The notes under the pieces were generated by a model, which did no database searches, had not been told where the DNA came from, and saw only the letters and a program-made list of their open reading frames with translations. The translations under genes were made by a program, and so were the position numbers. A stretch of 64,000 bases of DNA from DATMRF01 sp035566435 (GTDB taxonomy: Bacteria; Verrucomicrobiota; Verrucomicrobiia; Limisphaerales; UBA8199), in assembly GCA_035566435.1 (NCBI GenBank), contig DATMRF010000060.1:1-64000 (forward strand), in the 5' to 3' direction. Position 1 is the first letter of the stretch, and each line of letters begins with the position of its first letter. Positions 52,861 through 62,770 of this stretch are shown here, piece after piece.

Positions 52861-54597
52861 CTATAGCGCATGGACAGGCTTGCCTGCCTTGTAACACTCG
52901 ATACGAGACTTAAGGTCCGCAGCGAATTGCGAATGGTCCTGCGGACCCATTAACTCCAGAGCTTCGTTGGCGGTTTTGAGGGCTGCCGAAAACTGACCTG
53001 ATTCGGCGTAAGCTGCCGCCAACGTATCCAGGTACGTAGGTTCTTGCCGATGGGTCACCTGCACGCAGGCCTCAGCCAGGCGAATCGCCTTCGCGCCGTT
53101 TCGTAATTTGGGGTCCGGGTCGGCGGCGTAGGTCCAAGCGAGGAGGTTCGCGACCGGCAGGCTGGTCGGATCCTTGGCGAAGGAGTGCGAAAAGAGCGTC
53201 TCGCTATTTTTCCAATAGGCAAGCTGGCGAGAGGTCAGGAAGGCGCAAGCGCACAACGCAACGGTCGAAAGCGTTACGGTCACCGCGCGGGGAATGCGCC
53301 AGCGAAGTGTCACATCAGCCGCACTCCAAGCGACGATAATGAAGATGCCAATGGAGGGGAGATAGGTGTAACGGTCGGCCATGGATTGGATTCCCACCTG
53401 CACGATTCCGATAACCGGTATCAGCGAGCCAAGAAACCAAAGCCAGCCAACGGGGAGATAGCGGTGCCGGGCGCCCAATTTGATCGGGAGGACGGTGACC
53501 AACACCAGCATGCAGCCTGCGAGCAACGCGAGCGCTACACCCTGGTCCGGCTCGGGTATGTAAGGTATCAACAAGCATCGCGGCCAAAGTATCTTGGCCA
53601 GGTATTGCACGTAGGAGAGGGCCGCGTTTCCCGAACGAGTGACGAGCGGAACGCTCTGCATTGAAGCCACAGCACCGGCGTTCCGCTGCACCAAAAAGGT
53701 GACCACGCAGGAGGCCGCCGCGAGAACAAAAAAAGGCGTCTTTTCGATCAACAAACCCTTGAGGGAAGATGGTCGAGAGCTCGGGTTCGGGCGTTGAAAA
53801 CGGACCAGAGGCCAATAGTCGAGAAGCATCAGCAAGAAAGGCAGCGTCACCAGCATGGGTTTGCTCATGAGACCGAGAGCAAAGGTCAACAGGGCGACGC
53901 CGTAGTAGAGCCCGGCGGGATTTTTGATGTTTGATGTTTGATTTTTGATTGAGGACGCCGCGTCAGATCCACGACGAGAGATGCCTGGCTTCGCCGGAGC
54001 ACCGGAAACGGCGCCCCGGGAAACCGCACCTTGAAATTCGGACTTGGCGACCGGAGCATGGCGATCGGAACTTGAGGCTTGAGACCTGAGACTTGGGACT
54101 TGGGACTTTTCCACATACCGTGCGTACGCTCCGAGTGTCAGCATGAAGAAGAACGCGCTCAGGACATCTTTCCGTTCGGCGATCCACGCTACAGACTCGA
54201 CGTGGAGGGGGTGCAAGGCAAAGAGAGCGGCGACGAACGCGCTGCGCCAAGGCCGCCCGGTCAGCCGGGCCAGGAGGAGGAACAACAGCACGCTGTTCAC
54301 TGCGTGCAGCATCGAGTTAACGACGTGCTGAGGTCCTGGGCCAGCACCAAAGAGCTGACAATCCAGCATGTGCGACAGCCAAGTAACAGGATGCCAGTTA
54401 CCGGCGTAACCGGTAGTGAAAGCCCAGCGCGCGTTGGCGAGTGAGAGGCCAGTCAGAACGTGCGTGTTATCAAAAACATACGCATCGTCGTCGAGGTCGA
54501 TAAAGCTGTGGCGGGCAACGGGAGCATAAAGGAGCAGGGTGATAGCGGCGAGGAAAGCGCCCATACCTTGGAGTCTCCAGCGAGCCGCCAAGTTCAT
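52861..54597 (-). CDS. TMTC-like membrane glycosyltransferase, short form
   Basis: This 578-residue paralogue of the enzyme at 47139 has the same acidic loop (FIDLDDDAYV, near residue 33) and motif LHPLHVESVAWIAERKDVLS, and about ten membrane segments. It has only a short C-terminal helical domain, with one or two degenerate TPR units instead of about twelve. Residues 163-225 form a polar loop made of low-complexity DNA (SQVPSLRSQ, IKNQTSNIKN). It is probably a GT-C enzyme using a polyprenol-linked sugar. It lies between the palindromic element and the TpsA gene. Confidence 0.8.
   Translation of the reverse strand: MNLAARWRLQGMGAFLAAITLLLYAPVARHSFIDLDDDAYVFDNTHVLTGLSLANARWAFTTGYAGNWHPVTWLSHMLDCQLFGAGPGPQHVVNSMLHAVNSVLLFLLLARLTGRPWRSAFVAALFALHPLHVESVAWIAERKDVLSAFFFMLTLGAYARYVEKSQVPSLRSQASSSDRHAPVAKSEFQGAVSRGAVSGAPAKPGISRRGSDAASSIKNQTSNIKNPAGLYYGVALLTFALGLMSKPMLVTLPFLLMLLDYWPLVRFQRPNPSSRPSSLKGLLIEKTPFFVLAAASCVVTFLVQRNAGAVASMQSVPLVTRSGNAALSYVQYLAKILWPRCLLIPYIPEPDQGVALALLAGCMLVLVTVLPIKLGARHRYLPVGWLWFLGSLIPVIGIVQVGIQSMADRYTYLPSIGIFIIVAWSAADVTLRWRIPRAVTVTLSTVALCACAFLTSRQLAYWKNSETLFSHSFAKDPTSLPVANLLAWTYAADPDPKLRNGAKAIRLAEACVQVTHRQEPTYLDTLAAAYAESGQFSAALKTANEALELMGPQDHSQFAADLKSRIECYKAGKPVHAL
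53921..54113. repeat. Low-complexity repeat tract inside the glycosyltransferase gene
   Basis: Near 53921-53950 short TTTTTGATGTTTGATG-type units repeat. Near 54070-54113 CTTGAG/ACTTGGG units repeat. The tract is translated as a polar loop and is absent from the core family alignment positions. Confidence 0.7.
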
Positions 54598-54757
54598 TGA
54601 AGGCCCGGCAAACGGGAATTAATCGGTTTCGGCATCAAACCATCAGCTATCAATCCACCGCCACCAACCCTATAAGGAGGTCACGTTTTCGGCGCTGCAG
54701 ATTTCCCGGCACCACTGCTCAACCTTGCCTCGGATCATTTCCCGGATTTGATGAGGT

Positions 54758-57700
54758 TCAGGACGCCGGCGGCAGAATTACGGTGACGCGGCCGACGCGG
54801 CGGACGAGAGCCGGAGGCTCCTTGCCCTTCTTCTTTTTCTCATCGTCGTCCGGAGTGTTATTGCTGGCGACTTGCTGCTGCGCGTCGCTGTTGGCCTGCT
54901 GGGCGGCACTTTGGCTGGAGGTGGTAGCGGTGGCTGAGGTCCCGAGGGTGGATTGTGCCTGAACACCGCCCACTGAAACATTTTGCGAAAGCAAGGAGGC
55001 GGAGACGCCCTGGCCGCCGGAAGCATTGATGCCCCCAATCCCCACGACAGTCCCCGAGATGGTGCCGCCGGCCGTCAGATTGGCGGTGCCGCCGGAAAGG
55101 ACGGTTCCGCTGAAACTTTGCACGGCGTTAATCTCGCTGTTCTGCCGGGAAATGACGAGGCCGCTTATATTTCCATTGGCTGTGGCGTTAACGGTGCCTC
55201 CGATCACGCCGGAGTCGCCAAGGTCAATGTTTCCTTTATAACCGGGCGAAATGGCACTTGGGGGGGTGCCTGCGACGAGCGTGATGGTTGGGCCGGCAGA
55301 AACATCGCCGTTCAGAGCTTCCTGCGTAATGCCCCCCAGGCTGGCGAGGATGTCGCCGCGCGGCGTGTCCACGGTGATGTTGCCCGGGAGGCGGGCGCTG
55401 CCGGGGACCTTGGAGGGATTCACCAGCGTGTTGGCCAAGATGCCACTGCCGAAGACCACTTCGGCGTAAACCTTTGCCTGCCCGGTAGCTGGATCAACGA
55501 AATAGACGGGGACGTTCACAAAGGTGGTTCCGCCACTGCCTGCGTTCACATTGCCTTCGAGGGACCGGACGGTGATGTTGCCGCCGTTGTAGGCCGCGAT
55601 CCTCGAGCCCTCAACGTTTATGTCTCCCTGAGAGACGACATTCACGTCACCGCTGCCCGAGGTATATATTCCAAATGCTACGCTGCGTCTGGCACTGAGC
55701 AACTCCTGGGAGCCGAGGTCCATTCTTCCCCCCGTGCTGGTTACATTGACGCTGCCTCCACCTAAAGCGGCGATCGTAGAGGTCAAGAGGTCCAGATTCC
55801 CATCCACCGTGACATTAACGGTTGCCCCCGAAGGGGTGAGCGAGGCGAGATTGGCGTACCTGTCGCCCGCCGGGTCTCCGACACCGCAGGATAGGATGCC
55901 GTAGGTGTTGCCAAGCGAAATCGAACCCGCATGCACGTTGAAGTTGCCCGGACCGCCAATCCGGTAGCCCAACTGGGCCGAATCAAACGCCGAGGGCGCA
56001 CCTTGACTGGCCTTGAACAGGGACGCGATATCAGAGGGTGCAACCCAAGCGACTTTGTCGGTGACGAAATGTCCGGTGGAGTCGATGATGGGGAAACCAT
56101 CCGGACCATAGCGGAGCACAGTGAGCGGCTGCTCCAGGGCGCCTTCCATGCCAGCAGACATCTGGCCGCTGAACCCGAGCCTTTTGGTGGTCGGATTGTA
56201 AACGAACCCGGCGGAGCCGGAAAACAGCCTCGCGTTTCGAGCGGCGTAGGCGGCGAGTTGGGTAGGGTCCGAAGCGATGAGGGGTGGCACCTGGAGCGCG
56301 GCAAGCTTCGCCGGGTCCATCGCCAGCGAAAGCAAGGTGTTCCAGGAAGGATTAGTGCCCGGGGGCAGGTCCGCCGTCGTCAGAGTTCCGATAGCCTGAT
56401 CCAGAAAGACGAAAGAGTAAGGGCTCCGATTAACAATCTGGCCGGCAACATTGATGGAAGTGATGTCGGTGGGGTGGAGATTCTGGCCCGAAAAGCTGCA
56501 ACCCACCATGTCGCCGCCAACGGTGATTCGAGTCTGTTTGGAGGTGAAGAGGATCAGGTTCCTCATGTCTCCGGAGATATTGAGGATGGCGGGAGCCGGG
56601 TTGCCCACCTCGAGCGGCTTGGCGCCGTGGTCACCGTCGCCGAAGGTGCCGGCGCCAATCCACTTGGTATGCGAACTGTCGGACATGATGAGCTCTGGGC
56701 TCGGCGCGGTGCTGGGATCATTTGGCTCTGCGGAGAAGCTCCCACCCCCCGTCGTGGTAATAATCAGGTCTCTATTGGCCGAGGGAAAGAGGATGACGTT
56801 ATCCTGGAGATGCACGCCGGCCGCGCCCGCGGTGATGTCGAGCGTTGGGGGAAAGATCACCGGCACAGCGCCACCTGGCCTCGGCAAGCCGAGGCAAGTT
56901 AAATAGACTCCCCCGAGCAAGGCCGTCAGGTCGACGGCTGCGTCGGGAGCGTAATTGAAGTAATGGTAGCCCGCGGAGCCTGAACCTCCGGCGTTGTTAA
57001 AAACTCCATTGGGGTTGCGTACCTCCTGGAGGTAGATGCTCCCGTTCAGCGAATTTACGTTCCACGAGCCTGCGATGAGGCTGAGAGCAACATTTTTGCT
57101 GGCGTCCGGTCCGCCAACATTTTGGCCGGCGATGATCGAGCCGACCCCGTTCGCCAGCACGTAATGACCATAAACGCTGCCTCCGGCTGTGATCGTTACG
57201 TTTCCCGGCAGGGAGCCGAAAGCGCCTGAACCGGCGTCTCCAGCGGAATTCAAGGTCGAGCTCAGCGGAAGATAGCTAAAGACATTTCCGCGTATGGCGT
57301 CGATGGAGACATCGCCCCCTGCCATGGTGCTAATGCCACCCAAAGTCCGGGAGACGGTATAGTAAGGAAACAAGGAGCGGTATTGGGTCAAGCCTTGAGG
57401 ATTCGCTCCCGAATTCACATCTCCGTACAGGGTGGTGACGCTAATGCTGCCGCCCGCCCGGGTGCGAATTCCGTTGATGCCTACGGGGCCGCTGCTCCCG
57501 GTATTCACCAGCACTTCATTGGCCGCCCATAGGTTGACACTTCCGTTCTCAGTTTGAATGAAAGAGTTGCCGTTTAAGTAGATTCCGGCTGTCCCTGGGG
57601 CTGGCCGGGAGGCCGGGTTTTGAGGGCCGGCGGTCATGTTAACGGTCCAGTTTTTACCCGCGGCGATGCTGGAACCATTGTCTAATGTGATGTTGTTCCC

Positions 57701-58969
57701 AGCGCTCAGGGACAGAGCGGCGGGCGCGGCTGAATCGGAAAGCGTCCAGGACGAGCTGAGTTCGATATTGTTAGCGGCCTGAAGAGTAATCTGTGACAAG
57801 GTGGCCGGGAATGAATTGATGTTCAACGTTAGCGTGCCGGCGGCGGGCGGGTCCGACACCCCGACGGTTCCCGAGGAAGGCGCGGTGCTTCCCGAGGAGG
57901 ACAGAATGATATTCAACGGATCGAGAAAGAGCTTGCCGCCCAGAAAACCGGCGTAGGCCTGACCGTCGATATTGGCTTGGAGCGCGCTCATTTGCGGAGC
58001 GGAGATTTCGACCTGGCCGCCATTGCCGCCCCGGGCTCCCCCCGAGATGTCGATTAAGGAACCGGGTTGATCGGAGTAGCTACCGAAGGATTTGATGGTG
58101 ATCTGGCCGCCGGGGCTCGTTCCCTGGGCATCCCCTTTGGCCGAAATCACCCCGTTTGGACCGAGGTTGACAGCGTCGTTGGCCACTAATTCGATGACGC
58201 CGTTGACTTCGCGGATAGAATTGGCCTGCACCAAACCACCCACGTTAACAACCTGGGCGCGAAGCGCGATGCTGCCGGCATCGGCTATCAACTTTCCGGA
58301 GTTATCGACCGAGCCTTCAGGCAAGGTCAGGCTGGCAGTCAAGCCGCGGCCATCGGGCCGCTCGGAAAGGAGGACCTCTTTGCCGGCGTAGAGCCCGATA
58401 CTGCCTTCCGGAGCCGAGATCGAGCCGTGATTGTCGATATCATGGGCCAGGAGAAAGACCGAGCCGCCCTTGTCGGTACTGATCTGCCCGTAATTCACGA
58501 TGCTGGCTGAGGGAGGCGGCGCGTTAAAGGACCACGGACCGCCGCTCGAGAGGTCGGGGATGGGAATGGGAGAGGTGGTCAGAAGCAACCCGTGCGCAGT
58601 GATTGAGGCTTGCCCGCCGATATAAAAGCCCGACTGGTTTTGGAGCACGACATAGCCGTTGGCGTGGAGGTCCCCGAGGATTTGTGACGGGTTCGAATCG
58701 TGAATTTGGTTCCAGACGAGGGAGGAGGATGAAGGCTGAACGAACGTTGTGGTTTCGCCCAGGCCGATGTTGAAACTTTGCCAGTTGATGAAGGCGTGGT
58801 CCGAGGTTTGGATTGAGAGTTGAGGACCTCGAGCGCTAAAAGACGCGCTGCCTTGGCTTACCGTACCGCCGACCGGATTGGCCAGAGCCGGGATGGCCGC
58901 GCCGACGAGAAGGAACTCAGCGCTGCTCAGCCGCAAGCCACCACAAAAAGAACGAAGGAGGTTTTTCAT
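54758..58969 (-). CDS. TpsA-type exoprotein (filamentous haemagglutinin-like)
   Basis: A 1403-residue secreted protein with a signal peptide (about residues 1-30) and an N-terminal TPS domain (NPVGGTVSQGSASFSARGPQ ... FINWQSFNIGLGETTTF). Long beta-helix-like repeats rich in G, N and S follow (GDVNVVSQGDINVEG, GGNITVRSLEGNVNAG). The C-terminus is a Q/A/S-rich, then acidic and Lys-rich tail (DDDEKKKKGK). It is predicted to be exported through its TpsB partner upstream. The usual NPNGI signature is replaced by NQSGF. No toxin domain is seen. Confidence 0.87.
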   Translation of the reverse strand: MKNLLRSFCGGLRLSSAEFLLVGAAIPALANPVGGTVSQGSASFSARGPQLSIQTSDHAFINWQSFNIGLGETTTFVQPSSSSLVWNQIHDSNPSQILGDLHANGYVVLQNQSGFYIGGQASITAHGLLLTTSPIPIPDLSSGGPWSFNAPPPSASIVNYGQISTDKGGSVFLLAHDIDNHGSISAPEGSIGLYAGKEVLLSERPDGRGLTASLTLPEGSVDNSGKLIADAGSIALRAQVVNVGGLVQANSIREVNGVIELVANDAVNLGPNGVISAKGDAQGTSPGGQITIKSFGSYSDQPGSLIDISGGARGGNGGQVEISAPQMSALQANIDGQAYAGFLGGKLFLDPLNIILSSSGSTAPSSGTVGVSDPPAAGTLTLNINSFPATLSQITLQAANNIELSSSWTLSDSAAPAALSLSAGNNITLDNGSSIAAGKNWTVNMTAGPQNPASRPAPGTAGIYLNGNSFIQTENGSVNLWAANEVLVNTGSSGPVGINGIRTRAGGSISVTTLYGDVNSGANPQGLTQYRSLFPYYTVSRTLGGISTMAGGDVSIDAIRGNVFSYLPLSSTLNSAGDAGSGAFGSLPGNVTITAGGSVYGHYVLANGVGSIIAGQNVGGPDASKNVALSLIAGSWNVNSLNGSIYLQEVRNPNGVFNNAGGSGSAGYHYFNYAPDAAVDLTALLGGVYLTCLGLPRPGGAVPVIFPPTLDITAGAAGVHLQDNVILFPSANRDLIITTTGGGSFSAEPNDPSTAPSPELIMSDSSHTKWIGAGTFGDGDHGAKPLEVGNPAPAILNISGDMRNLILFTSKQTRITVGGDMVGCSFSGQNLHPTDITSINVAGQIVNRSPYSFVFLDQAIGTLTTADLPPGTNPSWNTLLSLAMDPAKLAALQVPPLIASDPTQLAAYAARNARLFSGSAGFVYNPTTKRLGFSGQMSAGMEGALEQPLTVLRYGPDGFPIIDSTGHFVTDKVAWVAPSDIASLFKASQGAPSAFDSAQLGYRIGGPGNFNVHAGSISLGNTYGILSCGVGDPAGDRYANLASLTPSGATVNVTVDGNLDLLTSTIAALGGGSVNVTSTGGRMDLGSQELLSARRSVAFGIYTSGSGDVNVVSQGDINVEGSRIAAYNGGNITVRSLEGNVNAGSGGTTFVNVPVYFVDPATGQAKVYAEVVFGSGILANTLVNPSKVPGSARLPGNITVDTPRGDILASLGGITQEALNGDVSAGPTITLVAGTPPSAISPGYKGNIDLGDSGVIGGTVNATANGNISGLVISRQNSEINAVQSFSGTVLSGGTANLTAGGTISGTVVGIGGINASGGQGVSASLLSQNVSVGGVQAQSTLGTSATATTSSQSAAQQANSDAQQQVASNNTPDDDEKKKKGKEPPALVRRVGRVTVILPPAS

Positions 58970-59133
58970 AGACGTTAACTATCCCGAGGCGTACTATAGA
59001 ACACATCGCCGGGCTGCGACACCAGTTCCATGTGATTTTCTGGTGACATCTTTTCAAAGGTTGAACAATGAAGTTGCCGAGCCCGCCAGCTTCATTGTTT
59101 TCGCTCAAACGTTTCGCTTCCAGCGTTCCGGTC

Positions 59134-61428
59134 TCAGAACTGTCCGAGGAGTGAAAAATTGAAACGGGGTTGCAGCGCGTCGGTGGTGCCCGCCTTGAGC
59201 AGCGGAACGGAGAACAGAAACCGGGCTTCCCAATGCGAGCCAAGGGAGAAGATGCCACCGACACCCGTGCCCCAAAGGGAGACACGGCCCTTGGCTCCGT
59301 TGGGATCCAACAGATAGGTCTCAGCGTAATCCATGTAAATAGAGCCGCGAAGGATTAGGGGTGTTTTGCTATAGGCGAAGCCGACGATGTGCGCGGGCGT
59401 TTTCTGCTCCAGGCTGACATGCCATCCAGTGTCGCCAAAGACCTCGCCTTCCTGGTAGCCCCTGACGCTATTCACGCCACCGGCGCCGAAGCGTTCGACG
59501 CTGATGAGGGGTTCGCTGGCCCATTGGCCGTCCGCGCGGAGCGTCAGGACCCAGTTAGTATAAATGTCAAAATCGCGGGAGAAGCTCGGAATCAAGGTCA
59601 CCCAGTTTCCCTTAGATTGAAGTGAACCGGTGATGTTGCGAAGATTGGTAAGAGAGCCCGAATACCAGGCATTGACGTTGAGTCCAAGGCCAAAAGCAGT
59701 GGTTCCCAGCTTGTCTCGAAGACTGCCATCATACCGGAGAGAGACCGGCGCGTAGTCCAACGGCGTGTGGGTAGTGGGCACCGGAGAAGCTACGGTGCTA
59801 ATGATCGGCGGATTAACGCTCCCATCTGCGTTGACGGTAATTTCTGTGAAGGAAAACCTGTTGGTCTTGTAGTCGGTAAGGGAGTAGGTCTTGAAATCCA
59901 GCCCCCCGGAAATGGTGGAGCGCCAATTGACCGTTCCCGACAAGGGTTCACTCAACCGGAGTCCGACATCCTCGGTTAGAGTGAGGTCCTGCTGGACGTC
60001 CTGGCGGGAGACCTGGCGCACACCGGGGACGTTATAAATGAGGGTGTTTTGAAGGGTCTCCAGGCCGGTGTCGATCGTCGAGCGGCTCCCGAATAAATTC
60101 AGCTCAGGGGTTCCTGAGGGCGGAGGCAATTGGAATTGCCGCGTAGCTTCGTTGAAACCGAAGCTGCCTGGCTGTGGGCCGACGGCCGATGCGATGGCCG
60201 TCGGGTTGCCCAGGGGCAGCCGGTAAAATGCGCTGTAATTCGCCACGAGCGGCAGGTCATAAAGGTTCCATTGGTTCCCGGTCTTGAACGCCTCAGGGGA
60301 AAAGCTGTATTGCACGCCCAGGGAATGCTCGTACTGCCAAAGATTGTTGTACACGGCGGAAGTGTTGATGCGCAGGTCGGGTGTGCCGGGCGAGCTCTGA
60401 TTGTTGAACTCCATTTTCGCGTGCAACGGCAGGCGGTCCTTTACTTTCAGGAGCAATTCCGTCGTATTCGGCGACTCGCCGGGCTGGATTTGCGGGTAGA
60501 TTTGGCGGTCCTGGTTGGCATTTGCCCGGTCCAATTCGGCCTGGAACACCGGCGCGGTGATAATCATGTTCGTGTGCAGGCCCGGCAGCGAGCGCATGAC
60601 ATTGTTGGAACTGAAATAACGGTTGCCGAGGACGGCGATGTCCGACAGCCGGCCTTCGACCACGCGGAACTTTACAATATCGTTAGTGAGCCGCTGCTCT
60701 GGAATCCTGACGATCACGGTAGGAAAGCCCCGCGCCCGGTACTCCATTTGGAGGTCCGAGGCGGCTTTCTCGATGTCGCTGAGACCGAGGTTGGTTCCCG
60801 TGTACTTCAGGAGAACCTTGGTGAGCGCGTCCATCGAAAGCAGTGTGTCGCCCCGGATTTCATAGTGCCGCACCGTGAAACGGGGGCCGACGTTCGTCTG
60901 GGTGGTCGCCCCGGCTGCAGACGCGACGGTGCCCTGGCCAGGGACGGAGGCCTGGCCCGCAGGTTCAACTGGGGCGAGTTCATAGTATTTTCCGGAGATG
61001 AGGAGCCGCGGGATGCGACTGCGAAACACGTTTATGGTGACAACGCCGTTCGTGATGCGTTCGCGGGCGATGGCGATGCTCAAGTTGGACGCACCCAGCG
61101 CAAAGTGCTCACGTTGCAATCGCGAGGCAGCTTTGACGAGGTCCGCGATGGTCACGTTGGTGCCGGTGTATTCCAGCAATCGCTCCGCCGGATAATTGGT
61201 GAGGAGGGTATCGCCACGAACTTCGTAGGCACGGATCGCGAACCGGACCGGCCCATTGGTTTCCGACCCGACCGCCTGGGAAGCGGGTTTCGCGCCCGCC
61301 GCATCGGCACCGACGGCAGATTGCACTCCGCAGAGCATGCGGAGCAGCAGGCAGACGGAGGCCGCAGCCCGGAAAAGAGAGGGCGCGACCCGGGCTATTT
61401 TCGCGTAGGGCTTCACTTCGGGCTTCAC
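59134..61428 (-). CDS. TpsB-type outer-membrane transporter (ShlB/FhaC family) with extra POTRA
   Basis: The 764-residue protein has a signal region to about residue 41. Two very similar POTRA-like repeats follow (RAYEVRGDTLLTNYPAERLL and RHYEIRGDTLLSMDALTKVL). A third divergent one comes next (IAVLGNRYFSSNNVMRSLPG), then a ShlB/FhaC barrel with GFNEATRQFQLPPP, VERFGAGGVNSVRGYQEGEV and a terminal aromatic strand. Classical TpsB proteins have two POTRA domains; here three are apparent. It is upstream of the TpsA gene on the same strand (164-bp gap), forming a two-partner secretion operon. Confidence 0.88.
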   Translation of the reverse strand: MKPEVKPYAKIARVAPSLFRAAASVCLLLRMLCGVQSAVGADAAGAKPASQAVGSETNGPVRFAIRAYEVRGDTLLTNYPAERLLEYTGTNVTIADLVKAASRLQREHFALGASNLSIAIARERITNGVVTINVFRSRIPRLLISGKYYELAPVEPAGQASVPGQGTVASAAGATTQTNVGPRFTVRHYEIRGDTLLSMDALTKVLLKYTGTNLGLSDIEKAASDLQMEYRARGFPTVIVRIPEQRLTNDIVKFRVVEGRLSDIAVLGNRYFSSNNVMRSLPGLHTNMIITAPVFQAELDRANANQDRQIYPQIQPGESPNTTELLLKVKDRLPLHAKMEFNNQSSPGTPDLRINTSAVYNNLWQYEHSLGVQYSFSPEAFKTGNQWNLYDLPLVANYSAFYRLPLGNPTAIASAVGPQPGSFGFNEATRQFQLPPPSGTPELNLFGSRSTIDTGLETLQNTLIYNVPGVRQVSRQDVQQDLTLTEDVGLRLSEPLSGTVNWRSTISGGLDFKTYSLTDYKTNRFSFTEITVNADGSVNPPIISTVASPVPTTHTPLDYAPVSLRYDGSLRDKLGTTAFGLGLNVNAWYSGSLTNLRNITGSLQSKGNWVTLIPSFSRDFDIYTNWVLTLRADGQWASEPLISVERFGAGGVNSVRGYQEGEVFGDTGWHVSLEQKTPAHIVGFAYSKTPLILRGSIYMDYAETYLLDPNGAKGRVSLWGTGVGGIFSLGSHWEARFLFSVPLLKAGTTDALQPRFNFSLLGQF

Positions 61429-61906
61429 CCTAAATCAGCCGAACAGGGCAGGAGTGGGCTGCGGTCTGCGCACCGAAGTCCAGCGGCCGTTCCTGGAGAG
61501 CTCGTTCATAAGGCGCGGACAGTAGGCGCGCGAGGTGGCGGCAAAGTGGCGGTAAGGTTACGTTTCCGTGAAGCGCAAGGAGTTTGAGGCAAGGTTTATT
61601 ACTGGTTTCGGACGCGGCATGCCGGTTTCAAGACCTGTGTCCCACGCGACACATTTTCGGAATCGTTCCCCACTCGCCATGATTCCGTAACGTTGACCCG
61701 ATAAGGTTTTGGTTTACGCGACCGCCGTAGAGTGTGGACTACGGGGATTCCAAACGCCGAGGTGAACAAATGAAACCTGGTGTGGAATCCGTGTTGTTGT
61801 GAGAGACCATGAAAGCGAAGCTATTGAATCGACGCCGGAGTGAAGGCCTGCCCGGAGCGCGGTCTTTGCTCAGCCGCGCCCTGCGGCGCTCATACTTTTC
61901 AAAACT
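61429..61906. other. Intergenic region between TpsB and AraC-type genes
   Basis: About 480 bp, the shared 5' region of the minus-strand TPS operon and the plus-strand AraC gene. A frame at 61840 overlaps the AraC gene and has no domain. No repeat or hairpin of note is seen; promoter motifs cannot be called with confidence. Confidence 0.4.
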
Positions 61907-62770
61907 ATGAAAACCAACGGCACATCGGGCCAGCAGTTAGTGATGCGGGAGATCACCCTTGTCCCCGGTGGCGAATGGAGCCCGGCGTTTCCGGGGTGGC
62001 TGCTCTTGCACGTAACGCAGGGGCTCGGTTACTGGATGCGTTCCCGGATGACGCAGGAACTTGGCAGCGGTTCGGTGTTGGTGCTCTCAGAGCAGGCGCG
62101 GGGCATCATTCGCACGAGTCAGCTCGGCCCCGCCGTTTGCCACTTTTTCTTCGTCGAGCCGCGGAAGCTGACCGGCCTGATCACGCTGGCCGAACAGAGG
62201 CGGCTGGAGGAGGCGTCAAAACCGGAAGCGGGCTGCGCCCGGCTGCTAAGGCCAACGGACCCGATCGCCGCGGACTTAAGGCGGCTGTGCGAGCAGCGCA
62301 GCGAAAATCTGGTTCGGACACGGCTGCAAATGCTCGAGCTGTTCATCCGCTCATTCGAAACGGAGTTAAATGCGAGAAATGAGGAGCCTGTCTTAGCGCC
62401 GGGGGCGAAGGCGCGCCTTGAAGCGCTCCTGGGGGAGATGCCGCCGGCCGACCTGGTGGACCAGAGGTTTGGGGAACTGGTGGCGAAAGTGGGTTGCGGG
62501 GCGCGGCATTTCGGCAGGCTTTTCCAGGAATTGGTCGGCATGTCGTTTCGGGAAAAGCAAGCGGAGGTTCGTTTGGGGAGGGCGCAGGAGCTGCTGGCCC
62601 ATACGCAATCGAAAGTTCTGGAGGTGGCGATTGAAAGCGGGTTTCAGTCGCTGAGCCTTTTTAACCTGATGTTCAAGAAGCGCGTGGGGACGACTCCGGC
62701 CAAATGGCGCCAGCGATTCCACAAGGAAAAGCAGCCGAAGCGAAAATCTTCGTATTCGTATGCTGGGTGA
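61907..62770 (+). CDS. AraC-family transcriptional regulator
   Basis: A 287-residue protein with an N-terminal cupin-like ligand-binding region (WLLLHVTQGLGYWMRSRM ... VLVLSEQARG). The C-terminal AraC helix-turn-helix pair is LVAKVGCGARHFGRLFQELV, then QSKVLEVAIESGFQSLSLFN and FKKRVGTTPAKWRQRF. It is probably a local regulator of the TPS or polysaccharide genes, because its stop overlaps the ATG of the sugar transferase by 11 bp. The ligand is unknown. The start lacks a good Shine-Dalgarno site. Confidence 0.85.
   Translation: MKTNGTSGQQLVMREITLVPGGEWSPAFPGWLLLHVTQGLGYWMRSRMTQELGSGSVLVLSEQARGIIRTSQLGPAVCHFFFVEPRKLTGLITLAEQRRLEEASKPEAGCARLLRPTDPIAADLRRLCEQRSENLVRTRLQMLELFIRSFETELNARNEEPVLAPGAKARLEALLGEMPPADLVDQRFGELVAKVGCGARHFGRLFQELVGMSFREKQAEVRLGRAQELLAHTQSKVLEVAIESGFQSLSLFNLMFKKRVGTTPAKWRQRFHKEKQPKRKSSYSYAG

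Noticed and set aside
52462..52866. Plus-strand frame of 134 codons in the palindromic element
   Set aside because: It consists of translated hairpin sequence rich in Arg, Ala and Pro. The opposite strand is equally open.
61840..62382. Plus-strand frame overlapping the AraC gene
   Set aside because: It is an out-of-frame shadow of the AraC gene, which has the clear helix-turn-helix domains.
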